Below, piece after piece: positions 27,479-39,010 of a DNA stretch of 64,000 nt. How positions within the stretch are numbered: position 1 is the first letter of the stretch; every line of letters starts with the position of its first letter. The notes under the pieces are model-generated. The model was not told the origin of the DNA and did not search any database. It saw nothing but the letters and a program-made list of their open reading frames with translations. The translations under genes were made by a program, and so were the position numbers. Source of the DNA: Microbacterium helvum (lineage in GTDB: Bacteria > Actinomycetota > Actinomycetes > Actinomycetales > Microbacteriaceae); the NCBI RefSeq assembly GCF_014779795.1, contig NZ_JACXZS010000009.1, positions 144,834 through 208,833 of the forward strand. Reading direction: 5' to 3'.

Positions 27479-27549
27479 GTTCATCCGTCACAGATGCACG
27501 CTGAACGCGCTGATTCGCGTACATCTGTGACGGCTGAACGGAGAGCGAA
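27479..27549. repeat. Inverted repeat with 18-bp arms and 35-base loop
   Basis: GTTCATCCGTCACAGATG (27479-27496) and CATCTGTGACGGCTGAAC (27532-27549) are reverse complements except for one base. The loop contains CACGCTGAACGCGC and TTCGCGTA. It sits in the spacer upstream of mqo and beyond the asd terminator, in no gene. It looks like a dispersed palindromic element rather than a terminator. Confidence 0.75.
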
Positions 27550-27556
27550 GGGGATG

Positions 27557-27589
27557 CCGCGGGCCGCGGCATCCCCTTCACAAAAGCGT
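27557..27589 (-). terminator. Terminator of the lysC-asd operon
   Basis: A 14-bp perfect stem GAAGGGGATGCCGC / GCGGCATCCCCTTC (27557-27570 and 27576-27589) with a 5-base loop, six bases past the asd stop on the minus strand. It is built from the same GGATGCCG inverted pair as the acs terminator. Confidence 0.85.
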
Positions 27590-27594
27590 GCGAG

Positions 27595-30937
<3,343 letters not shown>

Positions 30938-31049
30938 GATGAAACTCCACGCGTGTGTTGAGGGGCCGGATGCCGCACCCGACGTTCCATCTTACGGACG
31001 CGTTCACGCGGCCTCCGCCATGTGACCGCGCCGTGGCCGGTCGACGGGG

Positions 31050-31979
31050 TCAGCTGGGCGCGACCGGAGGGAGGTCGCTGTCGGACGCCCGCGGGCGCAG
31101 CGTGCCGCCCGTTGCCGCGAGCCAGCAGCCGACGATCACGAGCGGGAAGCCGATGAGCAGTCCCGGCGTGATGGGCTCGCCCAGGATGATCGTGCCGAGC
31201 ACGATCGCCACCACCGGGTTGACGTAGGTGAACAGCGGCGCACGCACCGGTCCGACGCGTCTGATGAGAGCGAAGAACGTGATGAACGCGATAGCCGTGC
31301 ACAGCACGGCGAGGGCGACGAGCGACACCGTGCTCTCGACTGTCGGCACCTCGTGCTGCGTCAGGAAGGCGATCGGCGTGTAGAAGATGCCGACCGCGAA
31401 CAGGGCGAGGGTGATCGACCCGAGCGACGGCACGTCGCGCAGCTTCGTGGCGATGACGAACGGTGCGATCGCGTACAGCAGCGCGACCAGCAGTACCTCG
31501 CCGACCGCGATGAGTCCTCCCCCGCCCTCGACGGCGAGCCCGGGTCCGGCGACGATCACGAACACGCCCGCGAACCCGACGAACAGGCCGATCGCCCGCC
31601 ACGGGCTGAGCACCGATCGGTCGCCTCCACCGAACGCGATGATGGCGGCGAACAGCGGCACCGTCGCCACGAGCAGACCCGTCAGCCCCGACGGCAGGGT
31701 CTGCTCGGCGTGACCCAGCAGCAGGAATGGGCCCGCCATCTCGATCGCGCCGAACAGCAGCACCCAGCCGATCTTCGCGAACGCCGGGCGCAGCGCCTTC
31801 GCGCGGATCGCGAAGGGCAGCAGCAGGATCGCCCCGAGCAGCGTGCGCCCCGCGACCACCGCCGCGGGCGAGTACGACTCGACCGCGATGCTGATGAACA
31901 GATACGGGATGCCCCACAGCAGCGCCATCGCGGCGAAGAGCAGCCACGCACGCGTGTCGAACCGCTGGACCGAGTTCAT
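31050..31979 (-). CDS. EamA/DMT-superfamily transporter
   Basis: A 309-residue integral membrane protein with about ten hydrophobic helices arranged as two EamA repeats (first repeat from LLWGIPYLFISIAVE, second from EVLLVALLYAIAPFVIATKL). Family members export amino acids, nucleotides or drugs; nothing visible fixes the substrate. ATG with AAAGGG six bases upstream. It is monocistronic between lysC and recR. Confidence 0.85.
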   Translation of the reverse strand: MNSVQRFDTRAWLLFAAMALLWGIPYLFISIAVESYSPAAVVAGRTLLGAILLLPFAIRAKALRPAFAKIGWVLLFGAIEMAGPFLLLGHAEQTLPSGLTGLLVATVPLFAAIIAFGGGDRSVLSPWRAIGLFVGFAGVFVIVAGPGLAVEGGGGLIAVGEVLLVALLYAIAPFVIATKLRDVPSLGSITLALFAVGIFYTPIAFLTQHEVPTVESTVSLVALAVLCTAIAFITFFALIRRVGPVRAPLFTYVNPVVAIVLGTIILGEPITPGLLIGFPLVIVGCWLAATGGTLRPRASDSDLPPVAPS

Positions 31980-32094
31980 CCGGTGCCCTTTCTCGCCGTC
32001 GCACCAGAGTGCACCGGCCGGAGGGTCAGCGCGAGGAGCGCGAACGCCACTCTACGACCGATCCCGGACATCGCGAGCGAGCCATGGACGCGGC

Positions 32095-32688
32095 TCAGAC
32101 CGAGCGACGCCCCTCGAACGCGCGGCCCAGGGTGACTTCGTCGGCGTACTCGAGGTCGCCGCCGACGGGGAGTCCCGAGGCGAGCCGCGTCACCGAGATC
32201 TCGAGCGTGTGCAGCAGGCGGCTGAGGTACGTCGCCGTCGCCTCGCCCTCGAGGTTGGGGTTCGTGGCGAGGATGACCTCTTGCACAGTGCCGTCGGCGA
32301 GACGCTGCATCAGCTGCGCGATCCGCAGGTCGTCCGGTCCGATGCCGGCGATCGGGCTGATCGCGCCGCCCAGCACGTGATAGAGCCCGCGGAACTCGCG
32401 CGTGCGCTCGATCGCCGCGACGTCCTTCGCGTCCTCGACGACGCAGATGAGCGTCTGATTGCGGCGCGGATCGCGGCAGATCGAGCAGCGCTCCTGCTCG
32501 GTCACGTTGCCGCACACCTCGCAGAAGCGCACCTTGTCTCGCACGTCGGCGAGCAGCTCGGCCAGGTGGGACACGTCGAAGTTGGGGGTCTGCAGGATGT
32601 GGAACGCGATGCGCTGCGCGGATTTGGGGCCGATGCCCGGCAGGCGGCCGAACTCGTCGATCAGATCCTGGACGATGCCGTCGTACAT
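32095..32688 (-). CDS. recR: Recombination mediator protein RecR
   Basis: Acts with RecO (RecFOR pathway) in loading RecA at gaps, 197 residues. HhH at the N-terminus ([21 protein letters not shown]), zinc finger [16 protein letters not shown], then a Toprim domain ([16 protein letters not shown]...[17 protein letters not shown]). It is three bases after dnaX. The ybaB/ebfC gene that usually sits between dnaX and recR is absent. Confidence 0.95.
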   Translation of the reverse strand: MYDGIVQDLIDEFGRLPGIGPKSAQRIAFHILQTPNFDVSHLAELLADVRDKVRFCEVCGNVTEQERCSICRDPRRNQTLICVVEDAKDVAAIERTREFRGLYHVLGGAISPIAGIGPDDLRIAQLMQRLADGTVQEVILATNPNLEGEATATYLSRLLHTLEISVTRLASGLPVGGDLEYADEVTLGRAFEGRRSV

Positions 32689-32691
32689 GGG

Positions 32692-35073
32692 CTAGCTGAA
32701 CCTCGTCGGGGGCTCGTAGGGCTCTTCGCCGACGAACGTCGCGCCGAGCATCTGTCGCACGACCGCCTCGCCGTAGCGCTGAATACCGTTGTTCGGCGTG
32801 GCCGCGGCGCTGTCGTTGCGCGGGCGCATCACCGGGGTCATCGGCGGCACGGGCGCGTCGACAGGGATGCCGGCCTCGTCGAGGTCGGTGTCGTCGTCGA
32901 CGTCTTCGCCGGCCAGGGCCGACGGCGCGAGCTCGGCGCGCGGCAGGACGTCTCCGTCATGCACCGCCTGCCGAGGCGGGGCGAGCGTCGCGACGCGCGA
33001 GACGGCGGCGTCCTCGGGCTCGTCGTCTACGGCGAACTGCCCCACGCTCGGCATGGCTGCGGGGCCGGGGTCAGGCGGCGGTGCGTCGTCGTCGGACGGG
33101 ATCGGCGCGACCGCCCAGTCGGTGACAGGTGCGGCCGCGGCCGGAGCCGTCTTCGCGGCGGGGGTGCTCCCCACGCCCCCTCCAGCCGTCGCGGGCGCGT
33201 CGCCGGGAGCGCGCGGGCCCGTGGACCCGGCCGCACCGCGCGGCGCTGCGGAGCCCGAGGCGGACGCACGCGGCGCCGACGCGAGCGGTGCCGACGCTCG
33301 AGGCGTCGACGGGCCGGGGCCGGAGGGCCCGGACGGAGCGGCCTGCGCCTGCGGTGCGGCCGCAGCCACGGGCGCGCCGGCAGACGCGGGTGCGGAAGGC
33401 GCCCCGGCCTGCGGTGCGGCCGCGGGGGCCGGTCCGCGATCGGATGCAGCGCCGCCGGATCCACCGGAGCCAGGCTCGGCGAGTCGCGGCAGGAACTTCA
33501 CCTGCGTGCCGAAGACCTGTTCGATCGCGCTGCGCACGTCGAGGAACGCACCCTGCCCCTGCGGCTTGGGCTTGAACTTCGTCAGGTCGCTCGCGCTGGA
33601 GAACTCGAGCGCGACCACGTGGTCGTCGCCCTTCGTCGTGACGGCGATCGGTCGTGACCCGGTCGCAACCATCCACGACGATCGGCTGATCCCCTCGAGC
33701 CGAGTGAGCACGTCGGGCCAGGCATCGACCAGATTGTCGGTGGTGAGCTCGCGAGGTGCGGCGGGAGCCGGCGCGGGCGCAGATGCAGGCGCGGGCGCAG
33801 GCGCGGACACCGAGCCGACGGCCGACGCAGGTGTCTCGTCTGGGTTCGTTCGCTCAGCGACCGGAGGAGCGGAGACCGCAGCAGCCGGAGCCGACGCAAC
33901 CGCGGTGGCGGCTCGGCCCACGCGCTCCGAGGCTCCGGGCGCCGCGCCAGCGGCGTCTGGAGAGGACGTGGGGACCCCTCTGGCCAGCACGCGGGCGACC
34001 ATGAGCTCGAGCTGCAGTCGCGGCGAGGTCGCGCCGGTCATGTCGTCGAGGGTCGCGATGACGAGGTCGGCGATGCGCGACAGGCGCGCCGTGCCGAACG
34101 CGTCTGCTTGACGCTGCTTGCGGGCGAGATCGTCGGCCGAGACACCGCGGAGCACCGCGGCCGCGCCCTGACCGGTCGCAGCGACGACGATGAGGTCGCG
34201 CAGACGCTCGAGAAGGTCGTCGACGAAACGGCGCGGGTCCTGCCCCGTCTGCACGACGCGATCGACGGCCGAGAACGCCGCACCGGCGTCGGAGGCGCCG
34301 AAGGCGTCGATGACCTCATCGAGCAGCTCGTCGGGCGTGTAGCCGAGCAGCGCGACCGCGCGCGCGTAGGTGACCCCCGCGTCGTCGGAGCCCGCGATCA
34401 GCTGGTCGAGCAGCGACAGCGTGTCGCGCGGCGAGCCGCCGCCGGCGCGGACCACGAGGGGCAGCACGCCCGGCTCGACCTGGACGCCCTCCTGCGCGCA
34501 CAGCTGCTCGACGTACTCGAGCATCGCAGCGGGCGGCACGAGCCGGAACGGGTAGTGGTGGGTGCGCGAGCGGATCGTGCCGATGACCTTCTCGGGCTCG
34601 GTCGTCGCGAAGATGAACTTGACGTGGTCCGGCGGCTCTTCGACGAGCTTGAGCAGCGCGTTGAAGCCCTGCGGCGTCACCATGTGCGCTTCGTCGAGGA
34701 TGAAGATCTTGAAGCGGTCGCGGGCCGGGGCGAACACCGCGCGCTCGCGCAGGTCGCGCGCGTCGTCGACGCCGTTGTGGCTCGCGGCGTCGATCTCGAC
34801 GACGTCGAGCGACCCGCCGCCGCCGCGCCCGAGCTCGATGCAGCTGTCGCACTTCCCGCACGGGACGTCGGTCGGCCCCTCGGCGCAGTTGAGGCAGCGC
34901 GCAAGAATGCGGGCGGACGTGGTCTTTCCGCACCCGCGGGGGCCCGAGAACAGGTAGGCGTGACCGACCCGGTCGCCGCGCAGCGCGGTCATCAGCGGCT
35001 CGGTGACCTGCCCCTGCCCGATCATCTCGCCGAACGACTCGGGCCGGTAGCGGCGATAGAGGGCTGTGGTCAC
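32692..35073 (-). CDS. dnaX: DNA polymerase III subunits gamma and tau
   Basis: Clamp-loader ATPase, 793 residues. Walker A GPRGCGKTTSARILARCL, a zinc module CLNC...CGKCDSC, DEAHMVTPQGFNALLK (Walker B), and the SRC motif variant (GTIRSRTHHYPFRL). Domain III covers residues to about 365. An Ala/Pro-rich linker then leads to a tau-like region (about 440-540), another low-complexity stretch (540-690) and a conserved tail ending FVGEEPYEPPTRFS. GTG start, beginning a dnaX-recR operon. I see no slippery site for a programmed frameshift. Confidence 0.94.
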   Translation of the reverse strand: MTTALYRRYRPESFGEMIGQGQVTEPLMTALRGDRVGHAYLFSGPRGCGKTTSARILARCLNCAEGPTDVPCGKCDSCIELGRGGGGSLDVVEIDAASHNGVDDARDLRERAVFAPARDRFKIFILDEAHMVTPQGFNALLKLVEEPPDHVKFIFATTEPEKVIGTIRSRTHHYPFRLVPPAAMLEYVEQLCAQEGVQVEPGVLPLVVRAGGGSPRDTLSLLDQLIAGSDDAGVTYARAVALLGYTPDELLDEVIDAFGASDAGAAFSAVDRVVQTGQDPRRFVDDLLERLRDLIVVAATGQGAAAVLRGVSADDLARKQRQADAFGTARLSRIADLVIATLDDMTGATSPRLQLELMVARVLARGVPTSSPDAAGAAPGASERVGRAATAVASAPAAAVSAPPVAERTNPDETPASAVGSVSAPAPAPASAPAPAPAAPRELTTDNLVDAWPDVLTRLEGISRSSWMVATGSRPIAVTTKGDDHVVALEFSSASDLTKFKPKPQGQGAFLDVRSAIEQVFGTQVKFLPRLAEPGSGGSGGAASDRGPAPAAAPQAGAPSAPASAGAPVAAAAPQAQAAPSGPSGPGPSTPRASAPLASAPRASASGSAAPRGAAGSTGPRAPGDAPATAGGGVGSTPAAKTAPAAAAPVTDWAVAPIPSDDDAPPPDPGPAAMPSVGQFAVDDEPEDAAVSRVATLAPPRQAVHDGDVLPRAELAPSALAGEDVDDDTDLDEAGIPVDAPVPPMTPVMRPRNDSAAATPNNGIQRYGEAVVRQMLGATFVGEEPYEPPTRFS

Positions 35074-35100
35074 TCCCCCAGCCTACGGTGTGGCTCCGAC

Positions 35101-35172
35101 ACTTCGGCAGGCTCAGCGCATCGCACTTCGGCAGGCTCAGCGCATCGCACTTCGGCAGGCTCAGCGCATCGC
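35101..35172. repeat. Three perfect tandem copies of a 24-bp repeat
   Basis: Units at 35101-35124, 35125-35148 and 35149-35172 are identical, each starting ACTTCGGCAGGCTCAGCG. They lie between the divergent dnaX and thiM units, just upstream of the TPP riboswitch. The core CTTCGNCAGGCTCAGCG is, from memory, a dispersed intergenic repeat in many Actinobacteria; here it has been tandemly amplified. Confidence 0.9.
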
Positions 35173-35213
35173 ACCGGGGCGGCCGATCCCCGGCCTGCTA
35201 GATTGCTCGGCAG

Positions 35214-35291
35214 TGACACGGGGTGCCCGCACGGCGGGCTGAGAACACACCCGTCGAACCTGATCTCGATCATGCGAGCGAAGGGATGTCG
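35214..35291 (+). promoter_or_regulatory. TPP riboswitch (THI element) controlling thiMED
   Basis: The aptamer consensus is clear: ACGGGGTGCCC, then GGGCTGAGA (pyrimidine-binding segment), ACCCGTCGAACCTGATCT, and the 3' GCGAAGGGA. P1 can be closed by GACA (35215-35218) with TGTC (35287-35290). The AAGGGA that ends the aptamer is also the only ribosome site for thiM, seven to eight bases before its ATG, so TPP binding should block translation initiation directly. Confidence 0.92.
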
Positions 35292-35293
35292 CG

Positions 35294-36115
35294 ATGAACA
35301 CGCGCGCCGCCGTCCACCTGTCCCCCTCCGATGCGCTGACGGCGCTGCGGGATGCCGCACCGCTGGTGCAGTGCATCACCAACGCCGTGGTGACCGGCTT
35401 CACTGCCAACGTGCTGCTCGCCGTCGGCGCGGCGCCCGCCATGTGCGACCTGCCCGGTGAGGCCGGGATGTTCGCGGGCATCGCCGACGGCGTGCTCGTG
35501 AACCTCGGAACCCCGGGGGCCGAGCAGCGCGACGGCGCCCGGGAGGCCGTGCGGGCGACCGAGCGCTGGGTGCTCGATCCGGTCGCGGTCGGCGCCCTCC
35601 CTGTTCGCACCGCCTTCGCCGCCGAGCTGCTCGAGCACCGGCCGGCCATCGTCCGCGGCAATGCGTCCGAGATCCTCGCCCTGGCCGGCGCCGGAGCCGG
35701 CGGTCGCGGAGTGGACGCGACGGAGGGGACGGATGCCGCAGCCGACGCCGCCCGCGGCCTCGCGCTGCGCACCGGCGGCGTCGTCGCCGTGTCGGGCGCC
35801 GTCGACCTCGTCACCGACGGCGTGCAGGTCGTCCGCATCGGAGGCGGCGACGCGCTCCTGACCCGCGTGACAGGCGGCGGCTGCTCTCTGGGCGCGGTCA
35901 TGGCCGCCTTCCTCGGCGTCTGCGAGCCTCTCGACGCGGCGGTGGCGGCATCCACCCTCTACGCGGCCGCCTCGGAACGCGCGGCCGCCCGATCCACCGG
36001 ACCGGGCTCGTTCGCCGTCGCGCTGCTCGACGCGCTGGCCGAGGTCGCGCCCGCCGAGCTCGAAGACCGCGCGCGCGTCGAACGCACCGCCGTCGGGACG
36101 GCGGGCGGGCGATGA
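35294..36115 (+). CDS. thiM: Hydroxyethylthiazole kinase
   Basis: Salvages the thiazole half of thiamine by phosphorylating hydroxyethylthiazole, 273 residues. [21 protein letters not shown] is the substrate/dimer segment. [21 protein letters not shown] and the [15 protein letters not shown] anion-hole motif with its catalytic Cys are present. First gene under the TPP riboswitch. Its stop overlaps thiE by four bases. Confidence 0.95.
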   Translation: MNTRAAVHLSPSDALTALRDAAPLVQCITNAVVTGFTANVLLAVGAAPAMCDLPGEAGMFAGIADGVLVNLGTPGAEQRDGAREAVRATERWVLDPVAVGALPVRTAFAAELLEHRPAIVRGNASEILALAGAGAGGRGVDATEGTDAAADAARGLALRTGGVVAVSGAVDLVTDGVQVVRIGGGDALLTRVTGGGCSLGAVMAAFLGVCEPLDAAVAASTLYAAASERAAARSTGPGSFAVALLDALAEVAPAELEDRARVERTAVGTAGGR

Positions 36116-36786
36116 GCTCGCAGCGGCACGCGCGGCTTCAGGTGCACCACGTGACCGACGACCGTCTGCCCTTCGCACACACCCGCGCCATCGTCACAGC
36201 GGCCGTCGGGGCCGGCGTCGATGTCGTCCAGCTGCGGGTGAAGGGCGGCACCGCGCGCGAGCTGCTCGCCCAGACGGTCGCCCTCTCCGCAGCCGTGGCG
36301 GGGCGCGCGACCTTCGTCGTCGACGACCGTGCCGACATCGTGCTCGCCGCGCGTGACGCGGGCGCCCGCGTGGACGGCGTGCACCTCGGCCAGAGCGACC
36401 TGCCGCCGGACGCGGCACGCCGGCTGCTCGGCCCCGACGCCGTCGTGGGCTGGACGGCGAACACGCTGCCGCATCTGGCCGCGGCGGCGGCGCTGCCCGC
36501 CGGCACGCTCGACTATCTGGGGGTGGGCGTGATCCGGCCCACGACGACCAAGCCCGATCACCCGCCGGCACTCGGGGTCGACGGGTTCGCGCGCCTCGCG
36601 GCGTCGACCCCGCTGCCCTGCATCGCGATCGGCGGGGTCGGGATCGACGACGTCGCCCCGCTGCGCGACGCGGGGGCCGCGGGCGTCGCGGTCGTATCGC
36701 TGCTGTCGGCCGCCGAAGACCCTGACGCCGCCGCACGCGCCCTGCGCCGGGCAGCGGACGCCGCGCCCGTCGGGGTCGTCCGATGA
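36112..36786 (+). CDS. thiE: Thiamine phosphate synthase
   Basis: Joins HMP pyrophosphate and thiazole phosphate to thiamine monophosphate, 224 residues. TIM-barrel motifs: [15 protein letters not shown] (the usual Q-R-K), [46 protein letters not shown] and [19 protein letters not shown]. The phosphate loop reads GVIRPTTTK where GPxFxTxTK is usual. Four-base overlaps at both ends show tight coupling to thiM and thiD. Confidence 0.94.
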   Translation: MSSQRHARLQVHHVTDDRLPFAHTRAIVTAAVGAGVDVVQLRVKGGTARELLAQTVALSAAVAGRATFVVDDRADIVLAARDAGARVDGVHLGQSDLPPDAARRLLGPDAVVGWTANTLPHLAAAAALPAGTLDYLGVGVIRPTTTKPDHPPALGVDGFARLAASTPLPCIAIGGVGIDDVAPLRDAGAAGVAVVSLLSAAEDPDAAARALRRAADAAPVGVVR

Positions 36787-38246
36787 GCGGCATCCCCCGC
36801 GTCCTCAGCATCGCCGGCACCGACCCGACCGGGGGCGCCGGCATCCACGCCGACCTCAAGACGATCGGCGCGCTGGGCGGCTACGGCATGGCCGTGGTGA
36901 CCGCGCTGGTCGCGCAGAACACGCGCGGCGTGCGCGAGGTGCACGTGCCGCCGGTCGGGTTCCTGACGGCGCAGCTCGACGCGGTGTCGGACGATGTCGA
37001 GATCGACGCGGTCAAGATCGGGATGCTGCAGGATGCCGCGATCATCGAGGTCGTCCGCGACTGGCTCGCACGCGTACGCCCGCCGGTCGTCGTGCTCGAC
37101 CCGGTGATGGTCGCGACGAGCGGCGACCGGCTGCTGGATGCCGCCGCCGAGGACGCGCTGCGCGGGCTGTGCACCGACGCCGACCTCGTGACCCCCAACC
37201 TCGCCGAGCTCGCCGTGCTCACCGGGCGCCCGGTCGCCGCCACCTGGGACGAGGCGCTCGACGCCGCCCGCCGCCTGCACGAGAGCACCGGCACGCTCGT
37301 GCTGCTCAAGGGCGGCCATCTCGACGGCGCCGACTGCCCGGACGCGCTCGTCGGCCCGGTACCGCTGGTCGGCCCGGGCGGCGTGCACGAGGTCGCAGGC
37401 GCCCGGGTCGCGACGCGCAACACCCACGGCACCGGGTGCTCGCTGTCGTCCGCCATGGCGACGCTGCGCGCGGGCGGAGCGTCCTGGCCCGACGCTCTCG
37501 TGCGTGCCAAGCAGTGGCTCACCGGCGCGCTCGCCCACGCCGACGCGCTGCACGTCGGTCGCGGCAACGGCCCGGTCGACCACTTCCACGAGCTGCGCGC
37601 CCCCGCGGATCGCGCGTGGTCGGCGGAGGTGTGGGATGCCGCGGCCGCCGTCCGCGCCGGCATCGAGGAGTGCGCGTTCGTGCGGGGACTCGGCGACGGC
37701 TCGCTGGAGCGGGACGTCTTCACCTGGTACCTCGCGCAGGACGCCCGGTATCTCGGCGAGTACGCGCGTCTGCTCGCGCGCGCGAGCGCCCTGGCCCCGA
37801 CCGCCGACGAGCAGGCGTTCTGGGCGAGGTCGGCCCAATCGGCGCTGGTCGAGGAGCAGCGGCTCCACTCCGCGCACCTCGACGGCCGCCGGCCCGCAGA
37901 CCCCGCGCCGGCCACGACGGCCTACACCGATCATCTGCACGCGTCCGGCCGCACGTACGGCGAGCTGGTCGCCGCCGTCCTCCCGTGCTTCTGGATCTAC
38001 GCCGATCTGGGCACGCGGCTCACAGCGGCACGACACGAGACCCACCCGTACGACGACTGGCTCGCCGCGTACGGGGATCCGGCGTTCGCCGAGGCGACCG
38101 CGCAGGCGGTGCGGATCGCGGATGCCGCGGCCGGTGCGGCATCCGCGCACGAGCGTGCGCGGATGTCGGAGGCCTTCCGACGATCGGCCGAGCACGAACT
38201 GCGGTTCTTCGAGGCGCCGATGGCGCTCGTGCCGGCGCGGGCGTGA
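36783..38246 (+). CDS. thiD: Bifunctional HMP-phosphate kinase / TenA thiaminase II-like protein
   Basis: A 487-residue fusion. Residues 1-265 are ThiD: LSIAGTDPTGGAGIHADLKT, VLDPVMVATSGDRLL and the NTHGTGCSLSSAMAT anion hole with catalytic Cys. Residues about 270-487 are TenA: ECAFVRGLGDGSLERDVFTWYLAQDARYL, a Cys in VLPCFWIYADLG equivalent to the TenA nucleophile, and a late Glu in AEHELRFFEAPM. TenA releases HMP from degraded thiamine and ThiD phosphorylates it twice, so the fusion channels pyrimidine salvage. Last gene of the riboswitch operon. Confidence 0.93.
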   Translation: MSGIPRVLSIAGTDPTGGAGIHADLKTIGALGGYGMAVVTALVAQNTRGVREVHVPPVGFLTAQLDAVSDDVEIDAVKIGMLQDAAIIEVVRDWLARVRPPVVVLDPVMVATSGDRLLDAAAEDALRGLCTDADLVTPNLAELAVLTGRPVAATWDEALDAARRLHESTGTLVLLKGGHLDGADCPDALVGPVPLVGPGGVHEVAGARVATRNTHGTGCSLSSAMATLRAGGASWPDALVRAKQWLTGALAHADALHVGRGNGPVDHFHELRAPADRAWSAEVWDAAAAVRAGIEECAFVRGLGDGSLERDVFTWYLAQDARYLGEYARLLARASALAPTADEQAFWARSAQSALVEEQRLHSAHLDGRRPADPAPATTAYTDHLHASGRTYGELVAAVLPCFWIYADLGTRLTAARHETHPYDDWLAAYGDPAFAEATAQAVRIADAAAGAASAHERARMSEAFRRSAEHELRFFEAPMALVPARA

Positions 38247-38299
38247 CCCGGGGGCAGCTCGCTGCACCGGATGTCGGCGTCCACTGGCAGACTCGGCTC

Positions 38300-38971
38300 A
38301 TGACGACGATCGGCACCCTCGGCGGCACGCCGGAGCGCCCGGCGGTGTTCTTCTCGGGTCCCGAAGAGTTCCGCGCCTGGCTCGCGGCGCACCACGACAC
38401 CGAGGCCGAGCTGTGGATGGGCCTCTACAAGAAGCACGTCGCCGACCGCCCCCTCACCTGGGAGCAGGCCGTTCCCGTCGCGCTCTGCTACGGCTGGATC
38501 GACTCGGTGGCGCAGCGCATCGATGACGACGCGGTGCGGCAGCGGTGGTCGCCCCGCAAGCCGTCGAGCAACTGGTCGAAGGTCAACATCGAGCTCGTCG
38601 AGCAGCTCACCGCGCAGGGACTGATGACCGAGGCAGGCCTGGCGGCGTACGCGCGCCGGCGCCCCGACCGCACCGGCGTCTACTCGCACGAGAACCCCGG
38701 CCAGGAGCTTCCGCCCGAGTGGGAGGCGCGCGTGGCGGCCGATGCGGCGGCGACCGCGTTCCTCGACGCAGCGACGCCGACGTACCGGCGCCAGGTGATC
38801 CACTGGGTGCTCTCGGCCAAGCAGGAGTCGACGCGCGAGCGCCGGCTGGCTCAGCTGATCGCCGACAGTGCCGCCGGCGAGCTCGTGCCGTTCCAGCGCT
38901 ACGGCGAGACGCCCAAGTGGGTCGCGCGCGCCGCCGAGGCCGCCCGCGCCGCGACCGCCGCCGAAGCCTGA
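38300..38971 (+). CDS. YdeI/OmpD-associated family protein
   Basis: A 223-residue protein with the family hallmarks LWMGLYKKH, VALCYGWIDSVAQRIDDD, RWSPRKPSSNWSKVNI and a C-terminal helix (RRQVIHWVLSAKQESTRERRL). Function is poorly defined; some relatives are called bacteriocin-protection proteins. ATG at 38300, 53 bases after the thiamine operon and outside its coupling, so possibly separate. Confidence 0.82.
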   Translation: MTTIGTLGGTPERPAVFFSGPEEFRAWLAAHHDTEAELWMGLYKKHVADRPLTWEQAVPVALCYGWIDSVAQRIDDDAVRQRWSPRKPSSNWSKVNIELVEQLTAQGLMTEAGLAAYARRRPDRTGVYSHENPGQELPPEWEARVAADAAATAFLDAATPTYRRQVIHWVLSAKQESTRERRLAQLIADSAAGELVPFQRYGETPKWVARAAEAARAATAAEA

Positions 38972-39010
38972 GCCGCGGCATCCACCGCTGCGGAGCGCGC
39001 CCACTCCGTG

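Noticed and set aside
32692..35073. Programmed frameshift producing gamma from dnaX
   Set aside because: No A/T-rich slippery heptamer is visible at the end of the ATPase domain; a single full-length product is the simpler reading.
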